From the NCBI GenBank assembly GCA_030432635.1, contig JAUIMB010000008.1, positions 1 through 64,000 on the forward strand: a DNA stretch of 64,000 bases, written 5' to 3'. Below, in pieces: positions 48,263 to 57,008 of this stretch. Source of the stretch: Bacteroidia bacterium. GTDB taxonomy: Bacteria; Bacteroidota; Bacteroidia; Flavobacteriales; Flavobacteriaceae. How positions within the stretch are numbered: the stretch's first letter is position 1; each line of letters opens with the position of its first letter. A program made the translations under genes and the position numbers. The notes under the pieces are model-generated. The model worked only from the letters and a program-made list of their open reading frames with translations, had not been told where the DNA came from and ran no database searches.

Positions 48263-49717
48263 TTATAACTTTGGAAATGTAACCATAAAAATAGTGCCTT
48301 TTCCTTGTTGGGATGTAAAGGTAATGTTTCCTTTATAAGTTTCCACAATATTTTTTACCATAGCTAGTCCTAATCCCATGCCACTGGACTTTGTTGTAAA
48401 TTTTGGTTCGAATATTTTATGTTTGTTATCTGCTGAAATTCCTATACCATTATCTTCAATAGAGATCTTAACCATATCATTTTCAGTAGTGACATGAACA
48501 TCAATTCGTGGGTTCTCTTGTTCATCAGGAATAGCTTGAATTCCATTTTTAACCAAATTGGTGATGACCCGAATTAATTGCGTGCGGTCAAAGTTGGCCA
48601 TAATATCTTCATCTTCCGTGCTAAAAGAAATATAAGCTTCGCTAAAAATGTCTAGGGCTAACTTTACTATGGTCGAAACATTTAAGGTTTCGCTCTGTTG
48701 TGCTGGCATTTTTGCAAAATTCGAAAATGCTGAAGCAATTGAACTCATCGTATCGATTTGCTGAATAAGGGTTTGGCTATACTCATCGACTTTTTGATGG
48801 ATATTTGCGTCATTGGGATCGAACTTGCGTTGAAAGCTTTGTACACTCAGTCGCATTGGTGTAAGTGGATTCTTAATTTCGTGAGCCACTTGTTTTGCCA
48901 TTTCTCTCCAGGCTTGTTCGCGTTCACTTGTCGCCAATTTAACTGCACTTTCTTCGAGTTCATCAATCATACTGTTATACGAATTGACCAAGGTTGAAAT
49001 TTCCTCACTTGAGGACTGGATGTTGATTTTTTTATTGCGTTTTTCCAATCGCGTTTCGTTGATCTTGTCTGAAATGGTTTTGAGTGTCTTGGTAATGTAT
49101 TTCGATAACAATAGAGCCAAGATTATGGCAATCAACATCATAAATAAGTAGGCATATGCCAAACGTTCTAAAAACTCATTGAGTTCTTTGTTAAGAAACT
49201 CATCATTTTCTAAATAAGGTAAGTTCAAAATGGCCAAAGGTTTGGACTTTTGGTCATAAATATATCGGTATGATGACTGAAATGTTTCACCGTTTTTTTC
49301 ATTCTTAACCACATATCTGTGCGCTGCAGTGTTGGAAATCTCATTGAGAATATCAGTTTTTATGCACCTTGAAATTGAATCGCTTGTAAAGCTGGCTTTT
49401 GACGTGATAAGCAAGGTGCCATCTAAGTCATATAAATTTATCCTTAGGCTATGGATATCTGCAATATTGTATATCTCGCTTTTAAAAATGAATGGTACAT
49501 TGGGAGTGATAATTTCCCAAGTCGTTTTTTCAATGATTTTATCAAGGTGGCTAATAATCGCTGCTTCCTTGCGCTCTAAACGTTCACGATGATAATCTCT
49601 CGCTTCTTCATTATACTGATATATGGTGACAGCCGCTATGAGTATGGAAGCGATAAGCACCAAAAGAATCATGGCGAAGAAAATACGAACCCTAAGGGAT
49701 AATTTTTGTAGTCTCAT
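48263..49717 (-). CDS. Sensor histidine kinase (HAMP-containing)
   Basis: 484 residues. Two membrane helices (about 12-34 and 188-206) flank a periplasmic sensor region. A HAMP-like segment follows, then a HisKA dimerisation helix with H279 (VAHEIKNPLTPMRL), and a HATPase domain with N-box (NLVKNGIQAI), the DNGIG G1 box, and G2 (SSGMGLGLAMVKNIVETYKG). The NtrY-like HEIKNPLTP motif is notable. No response regulator lies next to it, so it may be an orphan. Confidence 0.92.
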   Translation of the reverse strand: MRLQKLSLRVRIFFAMILLVLIASILIAAVTIYQYNEEARDYHRERLERKEAAIISHLDKIIEKTTWEIITPNVPFIFKSEIYNIADIHSLRINLYDLDGTLLITSKASFTSDSISRCIKTDILNEISNTAAHRYVVKNEKNGETFQSSYRYIYDQKSKPLAILNLPYLENDEFLNKELNEFLERLAYAYLFMMLIAIILALLLSKYITKTLKTISDKINETRLEKRNKKINIQSSSEEISTLVNSYNSMIDELEESAVKLATSEREQAWREMAKQVAHEIKNPLTPMRLSVQSFQRKFDPNDANIHQKVDEYSQTLIQQIDTMSSIASAFSNFAKMPAQQSETLNVSTIVKLALDIFSEAYISFSTEDEDIMANFDRTQLIRVITNLVKNGIQAIPDEQENPRIDVHVTTENDMVKISIEDNGIGISADNKHKIFEPKFTTKSSGMGLGLAMVKNIVETYKGNITFTSQQGKGTIFMVTFPKL

Positions 49718-49801
49718 TTAGACAATTGTGGTTGGCTAAAGATAGCAATAATCAGTCCAAAATCTTGAGATCTTATGGTGTACCTACAGTTTGGTTGTGA
49801 T

Positions 49802-50350
49802 TTAGGTGTCGGGATGTTTGTCTCTAAAGCGTTTATATGCCTTAAAACCTAACATAATTAACATACCCAGAAGAACAATTCCGATGACGCCAAAAACCCA
49901 GTTAAAGGCACTTTTAAGAATTACCAAAAAAATCACAGCGAACAAAATAAAGGTTGCGCCTTCATTCCATAGTCGCATAAAGTTTGAGGTTTTTTTTACT
50001 TCATCACGTTGTAATTGTTTGTAAAACTGGTGTGTTTTTAGGTGATAAATAATCAGTAACAGTACAAAAGCCAACTTGACGTGCATCCATGGCATTTTGA
50101 GTAAAACAGGATTTAAGAGCAGCAACCATATTGCAAATCCAGTTGCTAAAATGGCAGAAGGCCATGTGATGATATTCCAAAGTCGCTTAGCCATGAGCTT
50201 GAGCTGCTTGCCAAGGATCTCTTTTTCTGGTGAAGGCTTATGAAATGCTTCGATTTGATACACAAATAAACGAGGGATATAAAACAAACCAGCGAACCAA
50301 GTGATGATAAAAATAAGATGTAGGGCTTTGATGTAGTTGTAATATTCCAT
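49802..50350 (-). CDS. hemJ: Protoporphyrinogen oxidase HemJ
   Basis: 182 residues with about four membrane helices. The N-terminus YNYIKALHLIFIITWFAG matches the HemJ/UPF0093 family, with the conserved histidine at 11. Oxidises protoporphyrinogen IX to protoporphyrin IX, the step between hemF and hemH. HemG/HemY are not seen here, so HemJ may be the sole enzyme. It is outside the heme operon. Confidence 0.88.
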   Translation of the reverse strand: MEYYNYIKALHLIFIITWFAGLFYIPRLFVYQIEAFHKPSPEKEILGKQLKLMAKRLWNIITWPSAILATGFAIWLLLLNPVLLKMPWMHVKLAFVLLLIIYHLKTHQFYKQLQRDEVKKTSNFMRLWNEGATFILFAVIFLVILKSAFNWVFGVIGIVLLGMLIMLGFKAYKRFRDKHPDT

Positions 50351-50479
50351 TGTTGCTAAACACTTTTAAAGCTCTTACAAATGTATCAAATTGATATTAA
50401 AAGTTTCTGGCGAAAGGCTTCTAACTAAGAAATCAATCAAATCAATTTTTAGTATGATGCTGATGTTATTTTTTTTAGT

Positions 50480-50487
50480 TAGATTTG
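50480..50487 (+). promoter_or_regulatory. Predicted -7 promoter element of the metal-uptake operon
   Basis: TAGATTTG fits the TAnnTTTG consensus; the -33 element is not clear. It is 48 bp before the first ATG. Confidence 0.45.
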
Positions 50488-50494
50488 TAAAATA

Positions 50495-50510
50495 TTTAAG
50501 TTAACTTAAA
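50495..50510. promoter_or_regulatory. Perfect 16-bp palindrome, predicted MntR/DtxR operator
   Basis: TTTAAGTTAACTTAAA lies directly downstream of the -7 box at 50480, around the predicted transcription start, and 24 bp before the regulator's ATG. Its shape and length fit DtxR-family operators (TTAGGTTA-type dyads), so autoregulation is likely. Confidence 0.55.
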
Positions 50511-50534
50511 AAAATATTAAAGCAATTTAAAAAA

Positions 50535-51191
50535 ATGTCTGTAGCCGTAGAGAATTTTGTCAAGGCCATATATAAGCATAAGCATCAGGATAATTTAGAC
50601 ACCAAGCCTGGAACTATTGCAAAGAAACTAGGTATCTCAAATGCTGCTGCAACAGATATGTCCAGAAAGTTAGCAGAAAAAGGGCTTCTTGAATATGAAA
50701 AATATCAAGAATTACAACTTACTGATGCTGGAACAAAAATCGCTTTAAATGTTGTACGAAAGCATCGTCTTTGGGAGGCTTTTTTATTTAAGCTTTTTGA
50801 TATGACCTTACATGATATTCATCGTGAAGCAGAGTTGTTGGAGCATCAAACTTCAGATCTATTGGCCGAAAAAATAAGTGCGTATTTAGGTCATCCAAAG
50901 TTTGATCCGCATGGTGACCCTATTCCAAATGCACAAGGCCAAATTACTACCGAAGACACCTCAATCCCGCTTTCCGAAGCTAAAGAAGGCGTGTCATATA
51001 CCATATCAAGGTTGTTAAGTGATGATAAAGAGTTCTTTGAGTTTTGCGCTCAAAACCATATTACATATCGAAATACATTAACGGTTACCAAACAATTCGT
51101 CAAAAATAGAATGACACAAATTTCAATTAGTTCTAATACGATTGTTTTGAATGAAGACTTTACAAAAATTATTTATGTTGATGAAAACTAA
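50535..51191 (+). CDS. Iron/manganese-dependent repressor, DtxR/MntR family
   Basis: 218 residues. The N-terminal winged helix (about 1-70; TKPGTIAKKLGISNAAATDMSRKLAEKGLL) and the metal-binding/dimerisation helices (HRLWEAFLFKLF, HREAELLEHQTSD, GHPKFDPHGDPIP) are characteristic. A C-terminal FeoA/SH3-like part follows. Whether it senses Mn, Fe or Zn is not decided by the visible residues. It begins the operon of the TroA-type importer. Confidence 0.92.
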   Translation: MSVAVENFVKAIYKHKHQDNLDTKPGTIAKKLGISNAAATDMSRKLAEKGLLEYEKYQELQLTDAGTKIALNVVRKHRLWEAFLFKLFDMTLHDIHREAELLEHQTSDLLAEKISAYLGHPKFDPHGDPIPNAQGQITTEDTSIPLSEAKEGVSYTISRLLSDDKEFFEFCAQNHITYRNTLTVTKQFVKNRMTQISISSNTIVLNEDFTKIIYVDEN

Positions 51192-51984
51192 AAAAATAAC
51201 ATTTCTTCTTTTTTTATTGTTTGCAGGAACTTCACTACTTGCTCAAGAGTCAGATGATTCCGTTGTGGACGATGAACCACTGGTTACCGATAGACCAGAT
51301 GCAACAGAAGCATCTTCAACTGTGGGTAAAGGGACGCTGCAAATCGAGACAGGAGGTTTGTACGAATCATTTAAAGACAATTCGATTCAAACGGAAGACT
51401 ATACATATAATACGACACTTGTACGCTATGGAATTCTGGATAATTTTGAACTTAGAGTGGGTTGGGATTTCGTTGAAGGGATTACAAAAGTTAACGGCAC
51501 CAAGCTAGATGATGTTACTAGCGGATTATCTCCTTTACTGTTGGGTATGAAGGTGGATGTTACTGAAGAAAATGGACTCATGCCTGAAATTGCGCTTATT
51601 GGTCATGTGTTTCCTGTTTTTAGCGCTTCCATGGATTATAGACCAGAGCATACAGGTGTTGATTTTAGATTTTCGTTGTCTCATACCTTGTCGGAAAAAT
51701 CGAGCTTGGGTTACAATTTAGGAGCAGAATGGGGAAATGATTCACCTGAAGCTGCAGCAATATATACAGTTGCTTATGGATATAGTATTACAGATTCATT
51801 AGGTATGTATGCTGAACTCTATGGCGATTTGCCAGAAGATAGCTCTGCTAATCATTATTGGGATGCTGGATTCACTTATTTGGTGAACAATGACCTTCAA
51901 TTTGATGCCTACGTTGGAACAAGCATCACTAAAGGTCAGGACTTACTTATAGGTCTTGGATTGAGTTACAGAATTAAAAAATAA
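51181..51984 (+). CDS. Outer-membrane transporter-like protein (PF13557-type)
   Basis: About 267 residues from ATG 51181, whose signal peptide is MKTKKITFLLFLLFAGTSLLAQ (21-22 residues). ATG 51151 and 51175 are alternatives. The mature part has beta-barrel strands (LRVGWDFVEGIT, FRFSLSHTLSEKSSLGYNLGAEW, WDAGFTYLVNNDLQFDAYVGTSI) and the opening EPLVTDRPDATEAS seen in the MetA-pathway/phenol-degradation-type transporter family. The gene overlaps the repressor by 11 bp. It may pass metal across the outer membrane. Confidence 0.78.
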   Translation: MKTKKITFLLFLLFAGTSLLAQESDDSVVDDEPLVTDRPDATEASSTVGKGTLQIETGGLYESFKDNSIQTEDYTYNTTLVRYGILDNFELRVGWDFVEGITKVNGTKLDDVTSGLSPLLLGMKVDVTEENGLMPEIALIGHVFPVFSASMDYRPEHTGVDFRFSLSHTLSEKSSLGYNLGAEWGNDSPEAAAIYTVAYGYSITDSLGMYAELYGDLPEDSSANHYWDAGFTYLVNNDLQFDAYVGTSITKGQDLLIGLGLSYRIKK

Positions 51985-51991
51985 TATCATC

Positions 51992-52897
51992 ATGATAAAG
52001 AAACTAGTCATATTTTTAATTATTGCAGTTGCACTTAGCTGCAAAAACGATACAAACACCAATGGTAAACTCAATGTCGTAACAACCACAACCATGATAA
52101 CTGACTTAGTTAAAAACATTGGTGGAGATTACATTAATGTTGAAGGCCTTATGGGAAGCGGTGTTGACCCTCATCTCTACAAAGCAAGCGAAGGCGATGT
52201 AAGCAAACTGGTTAAAGCAGATATTATCTTTTACAATGGGTTACACCTTGAAGGTAAATTGGTTGAGGTTTTTGAAAAGATGACAACCAAATCACCGATT
52301 GCACTTGGAGAGGTGCTTGATAAGAACAGCTTGATTGGATCAGATTATTTTGCGTCCAATTACGATCCGCATGTTTGGTTTAACATTCAATATTTTAAGC
52401 AATTTGTAGAAAAGGTGACTCAGGTACTTTCAGAAAAGGATCCTGTGAATGCCCAAAATTACAAGGATAATGAAAAGGCGTATTTACAGAAATTAGATCA
52501 GTTACAATCTGAAATAGCAGATGTTATAGAAAGTCTTCCAAAGGACAAACGAGTGTTGGTTACAGCACATGATGCTTTCAATTATTTTGGAAAGACCTAC
52601 GGATTTGAAGTTGTAGGACTTCAAGGGTTATCGACTGCCACAGAAGCAGGTGTTCAAGATGTTCAGAAACTTTCAGCCTTTATTATCGAAAGAGATATTA
52701 AAGCCATTTTTGTTGAAAGTTCAGTGCCAAAACGAACCATTGAAGCACTTCAGGCTGCCGTAAAATCAAAAGGACATGATGTTGCGATTGGAGGCACCTT
52801 ATACTCTGATGCTCTTGGAAACGCAGGAACCGTTGAAGGTACTTATATTGGAATGTTTAAGTATAATGTTAAAACCATTGTGGATGCACTAAAATAA
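51992..52897 (+). CDS. TroA-type metal ABC transporter substrate-binding lipoprotein
   Basis: 301 residues. Lipobox at C17 (ALSC). Metal ligands H61 (VDPHLYK), H127 (YDPHVWF), H193 (TAHDAFNYFG) and D273 (YSDALG) follow the H/H/H/D pattern of TroA. The His-rich loop of typical ZnuA is absent, so Mn (or Zn/Fe) is favoured over strict Zn. Delivers metal to the membrane permeases downstream. Confidence 0.93.
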   Translation: MIKKLVIFLIIAVALSCKNDTNTNGKLNVVTTTTMITDLVKNIGGDYINVEGLMGSGVDPHLYKASEGDVSKLVKADIIFYNGLHLEGKLVEVFEKMTTKSPIALGEVLDKNSLIGSDYFASNYDPHVWFNIQYFKQFVEKVTQVLSEKDPVNAQNYKDNEKAYLQKLDQLQSEIADVIESLPKDKRVLVTAHDAFNYFGKTYGFEVVGLQGLSTATEAGVQDVQKLSAFIIERDIKAIFVESSVPKRTIEALQAAVKSKGHDVAIGGTLYSDALGNAGTVEGTYIGMFKYNVKTIVDALK

Positions 52898-52906
52898 AGA
52901 GATAAT

Positions 52907-52944
52907 GTCATGCAAGGCGTGGAGCATAAACGACGTAATAATCT
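52907..52944. repeat. REP-like intergenic element (degenerate)
   Basis: Starts GTCATGCAAGG and ends CGACGTAATAATCT, resembling the unit at 58458-58501 (GTCATTACGAGG ... GTCGTAATCT). It lies in the 121-bp gap inside the metal operon. Confidence 0.4.
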
Positions 52945-53018
52945 TTTTAAATAAAAGATAAATCAAAAGAAGGCCAACGCTTTTTTCAAAAGTTCTACGA
53001 TGACATAAAACAGATAAA

Positions 53019-53756
53019 ATGAAGCAAAAAACAGCAGTTCAAGTCGATGATTTGACAGTTGCATACAACTACAAACCTGTGCTTTGGGATATCGATCTAG
53101 AAATTCCAGAAGGTGTTCTTATGGCAATTGTTGGGCCAAATGGTGCAGGAAAGTCTACCCTCATCAAGGCAATTCTGGGAATACTCAAACCTATTGCTGG
53201 AAGTGTCTCCATCTATGGAAAGCCTTATGAGGTGCAACGAAAACAGGTCGCTTATGTACCGCAAAAGGGAAGTGTGGATTGGGACTTTCCTACGACAGCC
53301 TTAGATGTGGTCATGATGGGAACCTATGGTAGTTTGGGTTGGATTAAACGACCACGACAAAAAGAAAAAAAAGCGGCTTTGGAAGCACTTGAAAAGGTTG
53401 GAATGCTTCCGTTTAAGAACCGTCAGATAAGTCAGTTGTCTGGTGGTCAACAACAGCGTATTTTTTTGGCAAGAGCCTTGGTGCAAGATGCGTCTATTTA
53501 CTTTATGGATGAACCGTTTCAAGGTGTCGACGCGACTACTGAAATTGCAATCATAAATATACTAAAGGAATTACGAAAAGCTGGTAAAACGGTAGTTGTG
53601 GTTCACCATGATTTACAAACCGTTCCCGAATATTTCGACTGGGTAACCTTTTTAAATGTAAAGAAGATTGCCACAGGTCCAGTGAAGGATATTTTTAATG
53701 ATGATAACCTTACAAAAACCTACGGAATAAACTATAAAGTGAGTATACAAGAATGA
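53019..53756 (+). CDS. Metal ABC transporter ATP-binding protein
   Basis: 245 residues. Walker A at 39-46 (GPNGAGKS), signature [15 protein letters not shown], Walker B YFMDEPF. Powers the permease pair encoded downstream. Typical Mn/Zn-type (ABC family 3 partner). Confidence 0.95.
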   Translation: MKQKTAVQVDDLTVAYNYKPVLWDIDLEIPEGVLMAIVGPNGAGKSTLIKAILGILKPIAGSVSIYGKPYEVQRKQVAYVPQKGSVDWDFPTTALDVVMMGTYGSLGWIKRPRQKEKKAALEALEKVGMLPFKNRQISQLSGGQQQRIFLARALVQDASIYFMDEPFQGVDATTEIAIINILKELRKAGKTVVVVHHDLQTVPEYFDWVTFLNVKKIATGPVKDIFNDDNLTKTYGINYKVSIQE

Positions 53757-53813
53757 TGAAGTGAGTAGTACCTCAAGACAAAATCGACAATAGAAAATTT
53801 TGATTTCCAACCA

Positions 53814-53837
53814 ACACTTCGACAAGTTCAGTGTGAC
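53814..53837. repeat. REP-like intergenic element
   Basis: ACACTTCGACAAGTTCAGTGTGACA-type palindrome (core ACACT...AGTGT), close to the 'cttcgacaagctcagtgtgaca' sequence that recurs in Flavobacteriaceae. It sits just before the first permease gene. Confidence 0.5.
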
Positions 53838-53845
53838 ATTGCGGA

Positions 53846-54994
53846 ATGATAAAAAACGAATTACTTATAGAACTTACAGAATACATAGAACTCGTCATCA
53901 ACGACTACACCTTAAGGACCATCACCTTAGGAACTGCCATTCTTGGCGCAGTTACAGGTATGCTTGGTAGTTTTGCCGTTCTCAGAAAGCAGAGTTTGTT
54001 AGGAGATGCGATTTCTCATGCTGCACTTCCTGGTATTGCTATTGCTTTTTTAATTACAGGAGCCAAGGATAGCAACACATTGCTACTTGGTGCATTGGTT
54101 AGTGGTTTGCTAGGAACGTTTTGGATTCGTGGTATTATTACAAAAACCCATTTGAAATCGGATACAGCACTTGGACTTATTTTGTCTTTGTTTTTTGGCT
54201 TCGGAATGCTATTGCTTACCTTTATTCAAAAGCAACCCAATGCGAATCAGGCAGGATTGGATAAATATTTATTCGGACAAGCAGCAACCTTGGTTGAAAG
54301 TGACGTTTGGATGATGGCAATTGTGACAGGTGTTTGTCTTTTTGTATTACTGCTATTTTGGAAAGAATTTAAAATACTATTATTCGATAAAGACTATGCC
54401 AAAACCTTAGGGTTTAATACCAAAACCATAGATATCCTAATTACGAGTTTTATTGTCTTAGCCATTGTTTTGGGCTTACAAACTGTTGGTGTGGTTTTAA
54501 TGAGTGCGATGTTATTGGCACCTGCTGCAGCTGCAAGACAATGGACCAATAGTTTGTCGAAAATGGTACTTCTTGCAGCCGTTTTCGGTGCTTTTTCGGG
54601 TGTTTTTGGAACTGCCATCAGTGCATCGCAAAACAACTTGTCAACAGGACCAGTAATTGTAATTGTTGCAGCAGTATTCGTATTTGTGTCTTTCGTATTC
54701 TCGCCAAGTCGCGGACTACTATTCAAGCAAATACGATTTATTAAAAACAGACGTGATTTACAATTGCATAAAACTTTGGCGTTTATGTATCATATAGCAG
54801 AAACCCATGACAACATTTCACATCCACATGAGATTAAGATTCTAAATAATTTTCAGGGATATACGAAAAGCACGCTTAAAAACCTTGTTGAAAAGAATTA
54901 TGTAACGATCGAAGGAACAACATGGAGTTTAACCCAAAAGGGATTTAATTCTGCGGCCAATTTATATAACCAATTATCCAAGAAAGATGAGTAG
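53846..54994 (+). CDS. Metal ABC transporter permease with C-terminal winged-helix-like domain (1)
   Basis: 382 residues. The first ~290 form an ABC-3 permease with about eight membrane helices (FAVLRKQSLLGDAISHAALPGIAIAF, TVGVVLMSAMLLAPAAAARQWT). The last ~80 residues (AFMYHIAETHDNISHP ... NLVEKNYVTIEGTTWSLTQKGF) look like a winged helix resembling the DtxR N-terminal domain. It overlaps the next permease gene by 8 bp. Confidence 0.9.
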   Translation: MIKNELLIELTEYIELVINDYTLRTITLGTAILGAVTGMLGSFAVLRKQSLLGDAISHAALPGIAIAFLITGAKDSNTLLLGALVSGLLGTFWIRGIITKTHLKSDTALGLILSLFFGFGMLLLTFIQKQPNANQAGLDKYLFGQAATLVESDVWMMAIVTGVCLFVLLLFWKEFKILLFDKDYAKTLGFNTKTIDILITSFIVLAIVLGLQTVGVVLMSAMLLAPAAAARQWTNSLSKMVLLAAVFGAFSGVFGTAISASQNNLSTGPVIVIVAAVFVFVSFVFSPSRGLLFKQIRFIKNRRDLQLHKTLAFMYHIAETHDNISHPHEIKILNNFQGYTKSTLKNLVEKNYVTIEGTTWSLTQKGFNSAANLYNQLSKKDE

Positions 54995-56147
54995 TGCACA
55001 ATTCGAAATACAACTTATTGCCAGTTTTGTAGCTATTGCATGCGCAATCCCTGGAACTTTTTTGGTACTTCGGAAAATGGCAATGATCAGTGATGCCATA
55101 AGCCATTCCATTTTACCTGGAATTGTGGTTGGGTTTTTTATCACGCAAGATTTGAATTCACCTTTGTTAATTCTTCTAGCAGCTGTTACAGGTGTGATTA
55201 CCGAGGTTTTAGTGGAATATATTCAGAAAACAGGTTTGGTTAAGGAAGATACAGCAATTGGTCTAGTCTTTCCTGTATTATTTAGTATAGGAGTGATTAT
55301 GATTGCTAAAAATGCCAACGATGTACACTTGGATATTGATGCGGTATTACTTGGCGAATTGGCATTTGCACCTTTTGATAGACTGTTTGTTTCAGGTGTT
55401 GATATTGGGCCAAAATCCCTTTGGATTATAGGTAGTATTTTAATAGTTACACTAGTCCTATTGTACGCCTTCTTTAAAGAATTGAAACTAAGTACGTTCG
55501 ATAAAGGTTTGGCGGCTTCACTTGGATTTTCACCTGCCATTATTCATTATGGTCTAATGAGCATATCCTCAATTACAACGGTTGGTGCCTTTGATGCCGT
55601 AGGTGCAATTTTGGTAGTTGCGTTGATGATCGCTCCTCCAGCTTCGGCATATTTACTCACCAAGGATTTGAAGAAAATGCTGTTATTGTCTGCTTGCTTT
55701 GGTGTTTTTTGTGCAATTTCAGGATATTGGTTGGCGCATTGGTTGGATGCTTCGATAGCTGGATCGATTACAACCATGCTTGGTCTCTTATTCTTGTTGG
55801 TGTATTTATTTGCACCTAGCAAAGGTGTGATTGCAGTGTTATATCGGGAAAAGCAACAGCGCACCGAAGTATCACTATTAACTTTTTTACTTCATCTTAA
55901 AAATCACGATGAAGCATCCGAACGTCATGTCAACCACCTCAACGAGCATATCAATTGGCAAAAAGTGCGTTCAAAAACCGTATTAGATTTAGCCTTAAAA
56001 AACAATATGATTGAGATTGAAAATCAGGTCGTATCACTAACACCAAAAGGTGATGAATTCACAACCCAAGCTATCGATTATATCATCACAAATGAAGATG
56101 CGCAAATAGAAGATATGAAGGAAGATTTCTTTTTGTTTAGAGGGTAA
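54987..56147 (+). CDS. Metal ABC transporter permease with C-terminal winged-helix-like domain (2)
   Basis: 386 residues, a paralogue of the preceding permease (TFLVLRKMAMISDAISHSILPGIVVGF, VGAILVVALMIAPPASAYLL). The C-terminal ~100 residues again resemble a winged helix (VRSKTVLDLALKNNMIEIENQVVSLTPKGDEF) and end acidic. The two permeases likely heterodimerise and use the ATPase at 53019. Last gene of the operon that starts at 50535. Confidence 0.9.
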   Translation: MSSAQFEIQLIASFVAIACAIPGTFLVLRKMAMISDAISHSILPGIVVGFFITQDLNSPLLILLAAVTGVITEVLVEYIQKTGLVKEDTAIGLVFPVLFSIGVIMIAKNANDVHLDIDAVLLGELAFAPFDRLFVSGVDIGPKSLWIIGSILIVTLVLLYAFFKELKLSTFDKGLAASLGFSPAIIHYGLMSISSITTVGAFDAVGAILVVALMIAPPASAYLLTKDLKKMLLLSACFGVFCAISGYWLAHWLDASIAGSITTMLGLLFLLVYLFAPSKGVIAVLYREKQQRTEVSLLTFLLHLKNHDEASERHVNHLNEHINWQKVRSKTVLDLALKNNMIEIENQVVSLTPKGDEFTTQAIDYIITNEDAQIEDMKEDFFLFRG

Positions 56148-56149
56148 TA

Positions 56150-56566
56150 TTACTGTTTAATGAGTTTCATTCCTGTGACCCAAAACAATTCTGATTCGTA
56201 AAAACGTAGTGCAGTTTTTATATCGCGATCGGATTTATCTCTAAGGGATTTACTTATATATCGCGCCTTGGTTCCAGAAAAATCCAAGGTGAATTTATCA
56301 TTTAGTTCAGTGGCTAAAGTAGAAAAAAGAATCACTTTTTTGTCTTTAATCCAAGAGCCTTTGCCGTAAGTATGTGTGTCTTGTGGGATACCGTTTTTCA
56401 CCCATCGATAATTATAGTATTCAAACGAGCCATCGGAATTTAGGTTTAAGGTTCGTTTGAGTTCGAAGTCATCTGTCTTGTTATGATACTGATAGGTGCC
56501 AACAACCTCTTGAGCAGAAATTAGTGTTGAACAAAAGGCAATGAGAATGTTGCATAAGATTTTCAT
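56150..56566 (-). CDS. Hypothetical small secreted protein
   Basis: 138 residues from ATG 56566, beginning a signal peptide (ends TLISAQ). The mature part is beta-rich (GTYQYHNKTDDFELKRTLNLNSDGSFEYYNYRWV), similar in pattern to lipocalin-like or META-like small proteins; no firm family. Convergent with the metal operon, gap 2 bp. Confidence 0.75.
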   Translation of the reverse strand: MKILCNILIAFCSTLISAQEVVGTYQYHNKTDDFELKRTLNLNSDGSFEYYNYRWVKNGIPQDTHTYGKGSWIKDKKVILFSTLATELNDKFTLDFSGTKARYISKSLRDKSDRDIKTALRFYESELFWVTGMKLIKQ

Positions 56567-56616
56567 ACGATACAATGTTGGTTAGAACATTTTAGGCACA
56601 AATTCTATGCCTTAAA

Positions 56617-56940
56617 TTATCTCGCGCAATTCACACAAAGCAAACTTTCGGGTCTAATGAGAATTCGACCAACAGGAATGGCCTGATTACATTTTAAGCA
56701 AATTCCAAAATCATCATGGTCAATTTTTGACAACACCACGTTTAGTTTCTGAAGTTTTAGTTCGGCTTGACGTAGGGACGCTTCATTGATACTTTTATTG
56801 TTTATGGCATCCATCCTGCTTACACGACCAATAGCGTCGTTGGGAGCAATGGGTTTGGTGAGTTCCTGATAGTGTTTTATTGAAGCTTCAGTTTTCAGAA
56901 TCTCATTTTCTACGGCAGTTTTGATTTCGGTTTTGTTCAT
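56617..56940 (-). CDS. DksA/TraR-type zinc-finger protein
   Basis: 107 residues. An N-terminal helical coiled part is followed by the C4 zinc finger C-x2-C ... C-x2-C (GICLKCNQAIPVGRIL, SLLCVNCAR). Related DksA proteins bind RNA polymerase and modulate transcription with ppGpp; this one is short, so the role is inferred. Confidence 0.85.
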   Translation of the reverse strand: MNKTEIKTAVENEILKTEASIKHYQELTKPIAPNDAIGRVSRMDAINNKSINEASLRQAELKLQKLNVVLSKIDHDDFGICLKCNQAIPVGRILIRPESLLCVNCAR

Positions 56941-57008
56941 CAGAAAAAGGGTTTTCCAATTTCAAATAGTTAATGCTGCGAACTGTCAATTACAATTAAA
57001 ATGGGTTG

